This document shows, in pieces, positions 11,326-23,925 of a stretch of 64,000 nt of DNA. The first letter of the stretch is position 1; the number at the start of each line of letters is the position of its first letter. The DNA comes from Cristatella mucedo (lineage: Eukaryota > Bryozoa > Phylactolaemata > Cristatellidae), in contig WPIO01000009.1 in assembly GCA_009760855.2 (NCBI GenBank), positions 5,290,501 to 5,354,500 of the forward strand, read 5' to 3'. The translations under genes and the position numbers were made by a program. Below the pieces are notes generated by a model. The model made no database searches. It was not told where the DNA came from and saw only the letters and a list, made by a program, of their open reading frames with translations.

Positions 11326-12744
11326 ATATCCTGTAAGAGAACTTAGTCTCACTTCAGATGCTGCACATACGCCACGGGGCTCGAGCCATAGACCTCGATC
11401 ACCAAATAAATTCACCTTGACCTTGGACGAGGCGAGCACCTTGACCACTGGAATAAGCCAGCGCGGCGACGTAGGGCCTGATTTTGGCAACGTTCCTTTA
11501 CTGAAATTAGGCCAACTTGACTGTGGAGGAAATAAGCTCATCTGAAGATGTGTCGTTGAAAAAATACACCTAGAATACGGGCAGTCGTCACTGGATTGAT
11601 GCTAGCTGAACCAACTACCGAGGGTTAGGTGGGATTAGCAACCACTACTCGCGCTGTGTTTGTGGCCAAAGGCTATATTAATTCAAAAGCCACAATAGAA
11701 AGTTTGTAAAATTTGACCAAGGAAGTGTTTGATTATTGCCCAGTAGCTTTTCTAGTCGCTAGTCTCAGTGCGCGTGCCTGTATTTGTGTGCCTTGTATCT
11801 CAAATATTTTGGCTAAATAAAGGCACGGTGAGCATATAATATAGCGCTTAAAATCTGAATTGGTTGCTTTTTGTGCAAATTTCGGCATTTGAATGAGAAA
11901 CAAATGATTGAAATTTAACGAGTTCTGTTGCGGCGATTCATCAAATTGAAATAAGGTGATTTTTGAATCAATTCCTAATTACAAATGGTTCACGAGGCAT
12001 GACTCGAACCTTATCAGCAGAAAGGAGAACTTTAATTATTGTCGATTATAGTGTGGTGGAAAAAAATGGGATATTTAAGTATCTGTTGTAAAAATTTGAA
12101 AGATCTAACATTAAGGTCACGGATAATCGGTAGTCTGATGAGATTAATATTGAGAATACCGAGAAAATAGAGTTTAATTATGCCAACTACTAGTACGGAT
12201 TTGCAGAAGTGTTCAAGGGCAATAAATGTAGCACAGGGTGCAGGCCGTGGTTGAAGTTATGTGTCGTGAAATCGGGAAATCTAATATACGGCTTGGGAGA
12301 CCAGAGTTTATGAGCAGTATATTTTGCCTCAAAACAGGGAACTGGCTTCCACTAACTTGCAGGTATTTGATAGCCCAACATTAGCGGCATCTATCTCGGT
12401 CTGAGGTGGTAGCGGAGTATTTATAGCGAAGTAAATTTATCTAAACATGAACTTGGCCGGTTTCAATTACCTCATCTCGAGGCAAATGATTGAGTAGTCC
12501 GCAACTCGGAAAGTATTTTGTTGCGTTGCCGTTTGTTTGCATTCTTCCGCGATAGATCTCTGGTGGAATATCCTCCGCCTAATTCCTATGTAAGTCGAGG
12601 TAGTCGGCTCCCCACACGCCACTGCAGGCAGTGCCACAAATCATACTACTGTAAATCCGTGATCGGCGGAGCAATGGAATAAAATCAAGTCAAACACTCG
12701 GTGGCATTCTGTCTGTGCATTATTCTCATCGCCACCGTTACGTT
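11326..12744. other. AT-rich non-coding, nothing recognised
   Basis: No coding signature or known element was recognised. Confidence 0.4.
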
Positions 12745-12925
12745 ACTGCTACTAATACTAGCTGATTTAGCAGGCCCTTCTGTATAGCAAAAGAAGAGCC
12801 TTTACGGCAATCACCACCGCTTGCAGAGGCAATAAAAATTGTCCACCGCAGGATTCTAACCCACGACCTTTGGCCCAAGGTTGTGAATAGCAGCCGCCTT
12901 ACCTTGTGTGGGCTATCATGGCTTC
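12745..12925 (-). mobile_element. tRNA-derived SINE type 1
   Basis: The - strand copy has the body AATCACCACCGCTTGCAGAGG, then the B-box complement GCAGGATTCTAACCC. The 3' end is TACTAGCTGATTTAGC on the + strand. Confidence 0.85.
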
Positions 12926-13065
12926 TTTGTTGGGATGCTGAGTCGTGCAATGTTGCGTGCCACCTAATAGGAAACGGTAGGCCGCCATCCATTCATACCA
13001 GTTTTAGTATCGCACAAGCATAGAAATTGTATAAAGCGTCATATGCACAGTGAAAGAACTAGTGT

Positions 13066-13520
13066 CAGGCCAAGCATCTTATCACCCGCTTTTCGGAATC
13101 CAACAGTCTACAAATACCTCGTACAAACCTTAAATCCTTTGGAAACCGTGCATTTAGTTCGTATGCTCCCAAAGCCTGGAACTCCCTCCCGACATGCGTC
13201 AGAACATCCCTGACCTGACCACATTTAAAAGGAACTTAAAAACACACCTATTTAGGACAGCATTTAATGGGTCCCTGTGATTCGTCCTTGATGTGCTTAT
13301 GCGTGCTGACACTATGCATGCTGCCACTAACCACATTTGCATGCTGACCCTGTGCATGTCACCCCTAACCATGTTATTCATGTTGTTTGTTTTTCAAGCA
13401 TGATTTTACTTACCATTCAATTGCATTTCCTTTTGCAGCAAATGTAAAGCGCCTAGAAAGAGATTAAGTTCTCTGAGGGCGCTTTATCAAGTACATTATT
13501 ATTATTATATTATTATTAGT
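13066..13520 (+). mobile_element. LINE family A 3' end
   Basis: A frame-broken [23 protein letters not shown] coding end is followed by the 3' UTR (TGCATGCTGCCACTAACCAC) and terminus (GCAAATGTAAAGCGCCTAGA) to an ATT tail. Confidence 0.88.
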
Positions 13521-13659
13521 GTGGCGCAGCAATGCGACAATTCACAACCAATTGAAAAGCGATAATCAAAAATAGAAATAGCGTAGCAACGGGCAATTAA
13601 AAATAGTACAAAGCACTGTGATTCTGATTTTTTAGTTTGGCCACTTGAAGTCTACGCAT

Positions 13660-14190
13660 GAAATAGCCACGATAAGGTCATTTTTGTTGCCTCCAGAGAT
13701 AACTAAATTTCTTTCCAGGCACTTTACAACTCCCTGCATAAGACAAAGTGACCAAGGGATAATGATGTGTACGGGTAATCATGCTTGGACGGCATGCCAA
13801 AGGCAATGCTTGTCAAGCTTAGGCCAGAATACTAAGGAGCACAAGAAGCGCAACGGATTAGTAAGAATTTTGACATTTAGTCGCGTGCTCTTAATGGTGC
13901 ACACTTGAAGCACGCAAAGCTTCCGCTGAAAATTAAGACAGATTACCGAGGGCTTAGGATAATCTGAGCGGGAAAACTCGTCTTTAAGTGAGACTTATAT
14001 GATGCAAAGTCATTTGGCAGGAAGTGATTGAAGCTGGAGTCGAGATTCGAACTGTGGTTGCATGCGAACTGAAGGCCCAATCACCAAAAGATTTCCATTT
14101 AGTTTGAGATACGGGGAGACCACATATAGCCATAATTGCAGATAATAAATGTATCTCCAGAACTTTCGGACACAGGTAGCAATACTTATC
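13660..14190 (-). mobile_element. diverged LINE (family C)
   Basis: The 3' end complement CTAAATTTCTTTCCAGGCAC and TTTACAACTCCCTGCA differs from family A. The coding end has the complement of a KSFGDWAFSSHATTV-like block. A second copy lies at 33920-34445. Confidence 0.65.
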
Positions 14191-14384
14191 CAATCAAAAT
14201 AAAAACTGAAGTGTTGCTGTAATGCACCAGCAGGGGTGAACTCAAATTTCATATTTTCGTTGATCATTTGAGTATTGGCTGATTTATGAAATTTGCAAAG
14301 GACGAAGCTACACTGTAAATGAAGCAGTTTAAAAGTCACAAGCACATAACTCAAAAAGCTGAAAACGTGTAACTCGATGCACCA

Positions 14385-14635
14385 AGGATTAAAAAGTTGG
14401 GATACAAGTCGCGTTTGATGCTGAGATCGGACATTTTTTATATGTAGATATTTTGCTTCCGGTCTACTGCAGGGTTAGGCGTAGTTTTTTAATTATTTTT
14501 TCATTTACGTTGAAATCGTCAAAACTTCCTACCTTATTTCCAAAGTGTTTGCCTTTTGAATGGTACCTCATACAAATATTTCATTGTTAGGCAAATTCTT
14601 TCAGTATTTTCTCGAACTTTACCCTTAAAGCAGGA
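14385..14635 (+). repeat. unclassified dispersed repeat R1, copy 1
   Basis: It shares an ordered series of matches with 61310-61560, including ATA-AAGTCGC, GGTACC and GGCAAATTCT-AGTATTTTCT. No coding signature. Confidence 0.6.
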
Positions 14636-14734
14636 ATGAGTTTTTCCCAATTACAACGATGATCTAGCTTTATGGTAAGCGTACGCCTCCATTGAAAGCA
14701 GTGGAATAATTAGAGGTTAGGAAGTTACAATTGT

Positions 14735-14885
14735 GCCTGTCACTCCTAACCATGTTATTCTTGTTTATTGAGCAATGCTACCACTAACCATTCGATCGTG
14801 TTTCCTTGCAGCAAATGTAAAGCGCCTAGAAAGCGATTAAGTTCTCCGAGGGTGCTTTATCAAGTGTGTGTTATTATTATTGTTA
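14735..14885 (+). mobile_element. solo LINE family A 3' UTR
   Basis: CCATTCGATCGTGTTTCCTT and GCAGCAAATGTAAAGCGCCT, then a TTATTATTATT tail. Only the last 150 bp are present. Confidence 0.88.
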
Positions 14886-15194
14886 ACTGCCGCTGCATTG
14901 CCTTCTAGCTACAATGACGTAATGCCCTAATTTAGTCGAGCATAGACTTATTGCAGGCATCCACTTACTGAATAAGAAATGGTATGGGTGCAAAGCGCCG
15001 AAACATCGAGAAGAGTTCCAGAAGGTCATGGTCGACTACTCGAAACTGGCAAAAGAGACATTATCTAGCCTTGGTCCTTTTTGCGGTGTTAGTTGACGAG
15101 AAAGATGAAAATATAGCATGCTTCGTAGACTTTAAATTTATTAACAACATAACTTTAAACAAAATTGTATCAGTTACCATGGGTGCACGTCCCC

Positions 15195-15280
15195 TAGACC
15201 CTGCAGCACTTGTAAAGTGCCAAAAAGAGATTGAGTTCTCTGAGGGTGCTAAATCAAATGCATTATTATTATTATTATAG
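15195..15280 (+). mobile_element. LINE family A terminal 80 bp inside gypsy pol
   Basis: GTAAAGTGCCAAAAAGAGAT and TTCTCTGAGGGTGCTAAATC, then an ATT tail, split the two gypsy RT blocks. Confidence 0.85.
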
Positions 15281-15394
15281 ATGGGGTTAGTTTCTAAATG
15301 GCTCTCGATGCTTGATCTTAAATCTGGCTATCATCAACTGAAAATGGCGTAGAAAAAAATTGAAAAACCGACAGTTCCGGAAGAAATTTGTAGG

Positions 15395-16495
15395 CTCTGG
15401 GAAAAGTCATTAAGGCTCGTGGAATAGGATATCAATTCTATGCTGATGATACTCAGTTGTATTTGTCATTCCAACCGTCGGAATCTGCTACAGCAACTGA
15501 GAAACTGAATGCTCGCCTTGCCGATATTCGATCCTGGATGTCGGAAAATTTCCTGAAATTAAATGATGATACAACTGAACTGATGCTCATAGGACACCCT
15601 AAGCGTGTGGCTGGGTTAAAAGGCTTTGCTCTTCTAATACGTGATGCTGATGTGCGACCATCACAACGTGCTCGTAATTTAGGTGTCATTTTCGACAGCT
15701 GCCTCAATTTTAAAAGCTTCATTCAAAAGACTGCCTCTACAGCTAGCCATCACATCCGATCCCTATCCAAGATTAGCAGCTGTCTTCCACAGTTGCTTGT
15801 AAAAAATTTAAATAGCTCCTTAGTTCTGTCTCGGCTTAATTATTGTAATTCCCTTTTGGCTGGGCTGCCAAAGAAAGCTATTAGGCCACTGCAGCTGACT
15901 ATGAATATGGCTGCAAGGCTAGTCTTCAAGTCCCAGCGGTTTGAGCACGTGTCTCCTTTGCTGAAAGAGCTAGGATGAATGCCGGCTGAGCAACGGATCC
16001 AGAGCAAAGTGCTTACGCTGACCCACAAGGCCCGCCACGGCTTGGCTCCTTCGTATCTAGCTGAACTGCTGCATCAGTTTCAGCCTGTTCGCGCCCTCAG
16101 GTCCTGAGTGGACAATAAATTAGCTGTTTCATTCCTCCGCCTAAAGACTGTTGGCGACAGAAGCTTTAGCTCTACAGGTCCTACAATGTGGAACTCGCTT
16201 TCACAATTCTTACGCAACGACAACTACTCTCCTACTGCCGACTATGGCTCATCCTTTTCAGCGGTCTGGAGCTGCTACTTCCATGCTACTCACTACCTCA
16301 ACTGCTCTCCTGACTCTGCTATGCTTCTCACTTTCTCTACGTTGCGTGAGACGAAGTTTGTTGGGTACCGAATACGTACCGAAAGCCGCTTAGGCTGTGA
16401 ATGCACTATATAAAACTCTCCTGCGTAATACCCACGTGGTCTCTATGACGTAGTGGAGTTACAGACGGAGATACACTACATTACATTACATAGGT
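15395..16495 (+). mobile_element. LINE family B, longest copy, with RT catalytic box
   Basis: [15 protein letters not shown] holds the RT active-site YADD at 15439-15450. It continues through FLKLNDDTTELMLIGHP, RARNLGVIFDS, LNYCNSLLAGLPKKAIRPLQ, TLTHKARHGLAPSYLAELLH and the family B C-terminus. A single stop at 15976-15978 and one at 16108 break the frame. It is flanked by gypsy pol on both sides. Confidence 0.92.
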
Positions 16496-17275
16496 GCTAT
16501 TGAGCTGCCACGCCGAGAGATGCTTGTCAAGCCACAGTTTTCTTTTAGTTTAAGTACCTACTCCAAAAGTTATGTGAAAGGGCTAGCTTCCATAGCTGCC
16601 CCTCTCCACCAAACTAAAGGAAATAATGTCAAGTCAGAATGGCCGGCGGTAGCAGATGCTGCGTTTCAACACTTTAAAGAAGCACTATCAACCTAGTCTA
16701 TTCTTAGGTATCCAGACCCGTCTGTTCTTTACATTATGGACTGGGACGCTATTAGCCACGGGATTGATAGTGTGCTGTTTTAGTGTATGGATGGACACGA
16801 GAAAGTAATGACTTTTTACTTCTAAGTACAAATATTTCTTTTAGTTTAATACATTGGTAAAAATCAGAATAATTGCATGACGAAAAAGGATTTCCTAGCT
16901 GTCATATAATGTTTTGGTAATTTCCACCCGTACCTGTATCGAGATCGTTTTATGGTCCAAACTGATCATGTGGGTCTGATAAGGCTCCTCAAACGGAAAG
17001 CCCATAGGGGCTACTTGCAACGGAAGTTGGAAACCAAGGCCAGTATCGTAACAGATGCAACACAGAGCTGGAACGGCCCATAAGAAGGCCAATCATTGGA
17101 GTCGTGGATGCTGCCTGGTTAGTGTGAGCTTTGTGTCCGCAATAAAAGAGATCGGGTCATTGGTGTTTGCTATCAGAGTAGTGCTGAAGACTGTGCAGAG
17201 GTTTACCGCATGATAAGCAGGATAAGTGGGGTAGGGTGCATCCTGCAGCCACTGATGCAGTGAATACAAGAAAGC

Positions 17276-17505
17276 AGCTTGACCCACGACCTTTCCTCCC
17301 AGCTCAGCCTTCAAGTATTACTGGTCACAAGGTAATGTGCTTAGAGTCCATCGCAAATTTATTGTTCCTGTTATTACCCCTCCAACTCGATGCGGTGCCT
17401 AGAGGTTTCCATCAAGTGCAAGACCCACGAGGGAGACCTTTCCTTATAGCACAGCCTTTAAGTATTACTGGTCACAATGCAGTGTGCTTTAGAGTCCATT
17501 GCAAA
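17276..17505. repeat. imperfect direct duplication, about 75 bp
   Basis: 17276-17352 and 17423-17505 share GACCCACGA, CCTTTCCT, AAGTATTACTGGTCACAA and TAGAGTCCAT-GCAAA in the same order, about 147 bp apart. Confidence 0.75.
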
Positions 17506-20110
17506 CTACTACAGCCAAAATGAATATATCCAAATAATCTGATCGTTTCTTTGATGACCTCGATGCCTCAGAAGGTGAAGCGCTAAGCTTCGATGGATGC
17601 GCACGTTAAGTCTATCATAGCGCACCTTGGGGGTAAGAGACGCTGAGTCATTTGAGCCGATAGTTCTAGTGAATCCGCATGCACAGGGACATACAAGAGT
17701 GATGCAAATCTTCGCGGGTATGTTATAACAAGAAGAGGCGCAGCGTGACCCCAAGCCAGCGTCATAGCACTATCAAGTAGGCAGTCCGATCAAATAGCTG
17801 CTGATATATTTTACCTCTAAATACGACTTACTGAGGCAAAAATACCTCTGTCGTGTAACAGATTACTTAGCTAAGTGGTGTGAAGACTGGAGGTCACGAC
17901 TTTAGCCCGCCATCGATCGATGCAATTTCTTGTAACGATTCGATATATCCGATGAATTAAATTCTTACCGGGGAAGAAATTTTAAATCTACTTTAGTTTA
18001 TGAAAGCTGCAACATTTTTAAGTATCGGCAAAACACTGGTTGCACCTATACATCCGGATGGTATTGCGGAATGGAGGAACGACATTATCTCACACTGAAG
18101 CAGGGTATAGAAGAATACTGTAGCAAAAGTTAGAATTATTGGGGCTTGCTTTCGCCGTCTTTACTGACGGCGTACCGTTCACTGCCGTATAAGTCTCCTT
18201 GGTATAATCCAGCCACAACGATGCTGGGCAGGGAGCTAAGGCCATGAGCATCAGATGTACTGACGGGAATGCAAAAGTTTGAGAAACTCCTGACCAGTGT
18301 TTCTGAGTGTGTCTGAGACACCAAGGAACTTCCGATTGATTTTGAAGTCTGGTTAGAGAAATTGAACAGTCTCCGCCGATAACACGAAGGGTAGCGTGCT
18401 CATTTAAAAGATCATGAGATTGCACTGCAACCATGTGCTATGGTTGGCTTTTAAACCTCGGAGATAGAAGAGATCGTTGGCAAAAACTTTTTGGTTGTCA
18501 AGAAGAAGGTCCGCATGTTGTTAAAAATTGGCTTTCATTCGTGACCTCGTGCAGTCGTCCTACTCTACGGGCGAAGCCCAAGATCGTGCGTGCAGATCGT
18601 CGGTGGAAATATCACGAGACTAGTCCCTTCACGTGAGCCTGTGGTGAGGAGTGCAGCGATTTAGACGTTCCAGGCGACAGACAACGACGCGAACCTCGCC
18701 GAGGACATGAACTTCGATACGGGATGCCCAGCAGGACCCGGTTAGTGACGATGGCAAGCGTAGTCACGCGAACGCGAACGAATACTGGCTGCTGCAGGAA
18801 GTGACGCCGCCTTTCTTCCTTCTATTCGTAAGATTTAGCGTGCACAGCTACTCGCATGAATGTGGCACCTAGAGCTTCTACTGAGAGTAGCGCTAATAAT
18901 CTGAGAGCTAAACTAGGCCCGTACACATGTAAGGTCGATAGCTTATAGGACAGCTGACACGGATTCACGCGTGACAAGCTCATGAATAGTGGCACTGTCT
19001 GAATGAGGGTACGAATGCTATAAATGGAGCACAATACCGACGCTAAAATTTCATAGATGATGATAATGATGATCTGAACCAAGAAGTTGGTCCAACGACG
19101 AAGTCCTTACGTCCGTCTTACTTCAGTTAGGTTGCGATCCTTAAATTTATTAGTATATAAACAATCTTGCATATTTCTGAAAGAGCGGCTATCTTTACTT
19201 GGATGCTGTTGGGATCCAATCTTTCGGAATCACTTTTGTGTGACGACAATCTTGATACGCGGTCTAGGCTCATGAGTGGGGCATAGTTGCATGCTCACTC
19301 TCTTCGATTTCAGTCTCACTATTTTGGTAAACAGGCATGGCAAATCCAAAAAAGTTAAATTTAAGACTTAATTTAGCGCATGATATAATCGACGGTATTA
19401 CTGTTTCACCAACTAACACTTGAAGTGTAGCCACTCTACCTAGTTGCATATAACAGATAGACGTGCAGATGGCCATAAAAGTGCACAAAATCAGCTGTTC
19501 GACCGAAGTTCACGGAATCCTGCGAAGCAGCGACAGTGCAAATTGCCAATCGATCTGAGCTTGACACCAAGCTCATCCTTTCTCAGGTTCTTGATCATTA
19601 TGGTGAAAAAAAGCATGATTCGGTTATAGATCAGTCGTATTCATCATGAGACGGCAGTTCTTAGCCGCAGTCATGTGAAATGAAAATTTTTAAGCAAGTG
19701 CGACACGTTGCGAGTCATAAATAACGTATACACTAGCATCCTAACGGGCAAGGCACAGGCAACAGACTGACTTCTGCAGCAGGTGTGGCTCATGCTGCAA
19801 TCAACCAATGCAAGTTTCTCAAGGTACTGGCTGGCTTGAGCAGACATCGATGCAAGAAGAACACTCTGTGGTATAGCTCCTCTTAGAGGTCAGTCAGGGA
19901 AGCATAATCGACAATTGAACCAGGAAACTGACGAAAGAAGGCGACAACGAAGAAACTTAACTATTAAGTTACTGGATCAGATTTCAACACAGCAGTGGAT
20001 ATGAAGAAATCTTTCAAATTTTCAGATTTTTGAAGTTGACATCAAGTAGAAATTACAAGTGGCACACGCTAGATGAGTCGTTATCTGCTATTTTCGCCGT
20101 TTTCCTCGTT
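17506..20110. other. non-coding, nothing recognised
   Basis: There are only short, unrelated ORFs. It might hold more of the gypsy element downstream of RNase H, but no integrase motif was seen. Confidence 0.35.
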
Positions 20111-20112
20111 CA

Positions 20113-20176
20113 TAGAAACGGGCCTGCGTTCTTAGAAACGAGCCTGCGTTCTTAGAAACGAGCCTGCGTTCTTAAA
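20113..20176. repeat. 20-bp minisatellite, three copies
   Basis: TAGAAACGAGCCTGCGTTCT is repeated in tandem with one variant. Confidence 0.9.
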
Positions 20177-20239
20177 ATTTGAACTGATCAGCATAGAGAA
20201 AGGGAGGAACAACAGCCGTCAGCCGCCCGGTACGACCGA

Positions 20240-20395
20240 GGGTTTAAAGTGCTCGCCTTTAATGACCGATGTCAAGGCTGAATAGTTTTGTTGATCAAAG
20301 TCGTGCGTTCGAGCTCCTGCGGGACATGTGAAGCACCTGGATAGAGATTAATTAATCTTAGGACGCTATACTGATAAATTGTATTTTTTTATTTT
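20240..20395 (+). mobile_element. SINE type 2: tRNA head with LINE A-like tail
   Basis: A tRNA-like head includes GTGCGTTCGAGCTCCTGC as a B-box-like element. It is followed by AGAGATTAATTAATCTTAGG and CGCTATA, close to the LINE A 3' terminus, then a T-rich tail. Confidence 0.65.
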
Positions 20396-21049
20396 TAACC
20401 AGTGCTGTGGCATGTTAAGAGCAGAAGACCAAGACAAGCTCGATTTTTTACGGTGCTATACAGTAACTAGTAATTACCGGCCGACCGGAGGCAGCTTCTT
20501 TTAAATGTAGCGATGGCGTTTATGTGTTACTTCGATTGTGATGGAAACTCGCAGATCAACTCACTTCACTCGCAAGTGATGCAGCCATCCTGAGCCGAAC
20601 GGCCCTATTCAGTATTGATGCCAACACTCAGCTCATGTTATCATGCCGGGGGGGGGGACCTCTACAGGACAAAAGCTCAGACGACACTGCGCGAGACGTC
20701 TAGGCACTAGACTTTCTACTAACGTATAGAGTTTTCTAATGAATTTCGATGCAATGCCCTGAGTATAAGATCTTTCAGTTGGGTTACTGAGTTTGAACAG
20801 GATGCAGCTTTTAAATAGTATTCCATATGAGCAGGCTTATCAAAAGAGCGATTTTTATTAAGTAAGCCGATGTATTTACGAATTCCGAGCCAGCTGGTAC
20901 AAAAGAAGGGTCTGACAGGAGGAGTTTATTTTGAGGACCTTTAAGTCTCTCTGAGGGTCTTTAAGTCGTTAGCTTGAGCAAAAAAATATTAGCTGTTATA
21001 AGCTTGCAAAGAGTCCGTATGAAGCCAACGCCCGTACAGGCTGTTATAT
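20396..21049. other. non-coding, nothing recognised
   Basis: It contains a G9 run at 20649. No element or gene was recognised. Confidence 0.35.
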
Positions 21050-21125
21050 AATAATTAGTCTTTTGTATAGCGCCTCACGAAAACTCAATCTCTATTCTGA
21101 CGCTTTCGCGAGAGCGGCGTCAGTA
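21050..21125 (-). mobile_element. LINE A 3' tail, degenerate
   Basis: TATAGCGCCTCACGAAAACT and CAATCTCTATTCTGACGCTT match the complement of the family A terminus. Confidence 0.7.
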
Positions 21126-21399
21126 ATTACGATGTTTGAGGAACGTGCGCTCTTTCTTTACCGTTTGCCTGTATGAAGCGTCGAGGCTGCATTGTACGCG
21201 CGTTGGGACGCTATCTGAACTTGTAAGGATTACGCAGACATAAAACAGCCCCGGTAGGCATAGAACAATTTAACCTTCTATATCTATATAAAACACAAGA
21301 AAATCTAAATGATTTTTAGGGCATTCATGCTTTGCTCAGTCATGCACGGTTACCAAACTAACGCCGTAGGAAAAGCCCCTACCTATCGAGAATGAGCGG

Positions 21400-21575
21400 G
21401 TCTGTACCCTGGAGGTAAGGTGCTCTCGCTCTTCACGGCCCAGGTCGTGGATTCGAGTCTTGCAATGGGAGATTCCTTATTGCCTACTAAAAGCGGCGGT
21501 GATAGCCGTGAAGGCTCTCCTGCTGCCATATAAATGAGACCGTCAAATCAGATAGCCTTTTAAGGTGTACTGCGG
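21400..21575 (+). mobile_element. tRNA-derived SINE type 1
   Basis: Head GGAGGTAAGGTGCTC and B box GTGGATTCGAGTCTTGC. Body GATTCCTTATTGCC, GCGGTGATAGCCGTGAAGGC and CTCTCCTGCTGCCATATAAA. Confidence 0.87.
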
Positions 21576-21994
21576 CAGTCCGCGAATTGCATACCGTATA
21601 CCAGATACCGTACAGCGGGTCCAATTTCTCTAGCAGTAGGTTGATAGGCCTCGAGATTAAACTTCCGGCTATGGCCTGCTTTAGTCGTGTTTAGTTGCTT
21701 TTGGCTTGGAAGAAGCCGTAAGTTGGCTATCTGGTGCTGCGAATGGGTATGAAAACATTCGTTCGACTCGCAGAGACACCGAGAAAAGTGCCAGCATTTG
21801 AAGAAGGCGTGTGCGGCTGATTGTTACATTGGGGCCGCTATGCGGTCGGGCCAGCCCACGAGGCTCTTGCTTGGTCTTCTTATCGTAGTAACGATAGCGT
21901 GGATAGCAACGCTGGTTTTTCTTATGGGTAAGTTGTTTGAGATTCATCATGACCCGGTGAGCTACTAACGGGATCTATCTGCATCGAAACTTGA

Positions 21995-22340
21995 AAACCT
22001 TTCTTAGCACAATAATAATAATAAGAATCGTCATAATAATAAGATGTTTGCCTAGCGCCCCAAGCGAAGGTTCCAGGCGTTTTAAATATACTTAAATGGA
22101 TTCGTAACAGTTTGTATGCAATAGCACGTTTAATGTCCACGTGCATAAGTACACGCAAGGAAATTTACTGGGCTGAGCAAACACTGAGAGGTAAATACTG
22201 TGGGTTTTGGCTTCTTTTTAAATATAAGCGAGTCAGAAATGGTGTCGTGACGTCGCTCAAAAGTAAATATCAGGCTTTAGGAGCAAACGAACTGAATGTA
22301 CGTTCTCCTAAGTGTTTGATGCTAGAACAGAGGCACCGTT
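21995..22340 (-). mobile_element. LINE family A fragment
   Basis: An ATT-tail complement is followed by degenerate 3' UTR and the coding-end complement (GGCTTTAGGAGCAAACGAAC, CCTAAGTGTTTGATG). Confidence 0.75.
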
Positions 22341-22354
22341 GAACGACTTCATTT

Positions 22355-22510
22355 TAACAATAATAATAATAATAATAATAATGTATTGTATTGCGCTCTA
22401 TGAGAACTTGCATCTATTTTTAGGTACTTTACACAAGTTGTAACCGAAGCATGACCACATGGTTAGTGTTGATACACACTGTGTCAACATGTTCCCAAGT
22501 GTACTAAGTA
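22355..22510 (-). mobile_element. LINE A 3' tail
   Basis: An AAT repeat, then the complement of the terminus with TAGGTACTTTACACAAGTTG and GGTTAGTGTTGATACACACT. It abuts the preceding copy. Confidence 0.75.
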
Positions 22511-22534
22511 GACAACCACATCGGCTTCACGGTA

Positions 22535-23475
22535 AAGTCTGCCTACTTTCAGTTACATAGCAGTGCTAAAGTTTGGGGTTGCTTAGATCTTGATACTACA
22601 TCGAAATTAGTCCTTGGATTCATAGCATCCTGTCTCGACTTCTGTAACTCACTGCTTGCTGCTCTAACGGTCAGTCAATCAAGCGCTTACAGTTGTTGCA
22701 AAACTCTGTAGCCAGGCTTGTCTGTCATTAGCATCACAGTTGCTACATCACATGCCGACCGGCACTGGCTTCAAATGCAGCAGCGCATCGACTTGAACGT
22801 TCTGTCACTTTTAGGTCTCCTATTCTTTGGCTCTAGCCTACATATCAGAACTACTCCCCAGTCAGGCTAGGTATCGTGCCACCTGCTTTTCTGAATCAAA
22901 TCGCTTAGCTAAACCTCTTACGAACTTTAAAGTCTTTGGAAACCACACTTTTAGTTCGTATGCTCACAAAGCCTGGAACTGACTCCTGACTGACGTCACG
23001 ACATTCTCTGACTCATCAACGTTTAAAAAGATGCTTAAAAAGCACCTGTTTTGATAGCATTTGGTTGGTCCTTAAGATGTGTCCTTTTATGTCCTTATGT
23101 GTGCTGACACTGTACATGCTGCCACTAACCACATTTGCAACTTGATACTGTGCAGGTAAACCTAACCATGTTTTGCTTGTTGACAATGAGCATGTAGCCC
23201 AGGATGTAAGATGCTCACTCTTTACGACCGAGGTCATGGATTCGAATCCTGCAGTGGGCAATCCTTTATTGCCAGCTGCAAGTGGTGGAGATAACTGTTG
23301 CTGGTCTTCTGCCACTATACAAATGAGGCTTTTAACTCAACTAATATTTATTTATAATGTTACCACTAACAGTTTGATCATGCTTGCTTCACAGCACATG
23401 AAAAGTGCCTAGAAAGAGATCTAAGTTCTCTGATGGTGCCATACAAATCTAATGATGCCATTATTATTATCATGA
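22535..23475 (+). mobile_element. LINE family A, interrupted by a SINE
   Basis: Frame-broken coding end ([45 protein letters not shown]) and 3' UTR. The terminus TAGAAAGAGATCTAAGTTCT and the ATT tail follow only after the SINE at 23170-23355. Confidence 0.85.
23170..23355 (+). mobile_element. tRNA-derived SINE type 1 nested in LINE A
   Basis: A head GTAGCCCAGGATGTAAGATG, B box GGATTCGAATCCTGC and the complete body. The LINE A 3' UTR resumes immediately after, at GTTACCACTAACAGTTTGAT. Confidence 0.88.
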
Positions 23476-23925
23476 ACAGTTCGGTTAGTGGTAGCATGCA
23501 CAATGTCAGCACACAAATGGCAAATCGCAAGTATCCAGCTAGTGCTGTGAGGAGTAGGCATATTTTTAGCTTCTTTTTAAATGTTGCCTAGGGAGTTTGA
23601 TCAGTCAGTCGGGAGTGAGTTCCAGGGGTTGGGAGCATACGAACTTAAGGCATGGCCTTTAAAGGTTTCGCTGCTGTTGGCTCGAGGCAAAGCTAAATTA
23701 TTTGAGTAAGAAGAGCAGGTGGTGCGATACTTTGCCTGATTAGAGAGTAGTTCTGATTGGTAGGCAGGAGCCAGAGAATTAAGGAACCTAAAAGTGACTG
23801 ACAAACCGTAGAAGTGGATATACTGCCTGATTGGAGCCAGTGTTCGTCGGCAAGAAATGGCGTAATGCCTTTATTCAAAAGGAGGTGGATCAATCGGAAG
23901 CCTGATTGGGCATTATTATGAACAG
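23476..23925 (-). mobile_element. LINE family A fragment
   Basis: The - strand encodes TFRFLNSLAPAYQSELLSNQA and the SSYAPNPWNSLPTD block. The 3' end lies at about 23476. Confidence 0.8.

Larger units (their letters stand above)
15000..17100 (+). pseudogene. Ty3/gypsy pol remnant (RT and RNase H), broken and twice interrupted
   Basis: Around 15065-15180 is a decayed VDEKDEN-FVDFKFIN block, like the gypsy VKKKDG-CVDYRKLN motif. At 15321-15350 is LDLKSGYHQL, the canonical gypsy RT motif. After a LINE insertion, SYVKGLASIAAPLHQTK (about 16565-16612), a YPDPSVLYIMDWDAISHGID RNase H-like block (about 16705-16780) and VQTDHVGLIRLL (about 16955-16995) follow in the correct order. Stops and frameshifts are frequent. 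LTRs, gag and integrase were not found. Insertions are a LINE A tail (15195-15280) and a LINE B (15395-16495). Confidence 0.85.
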
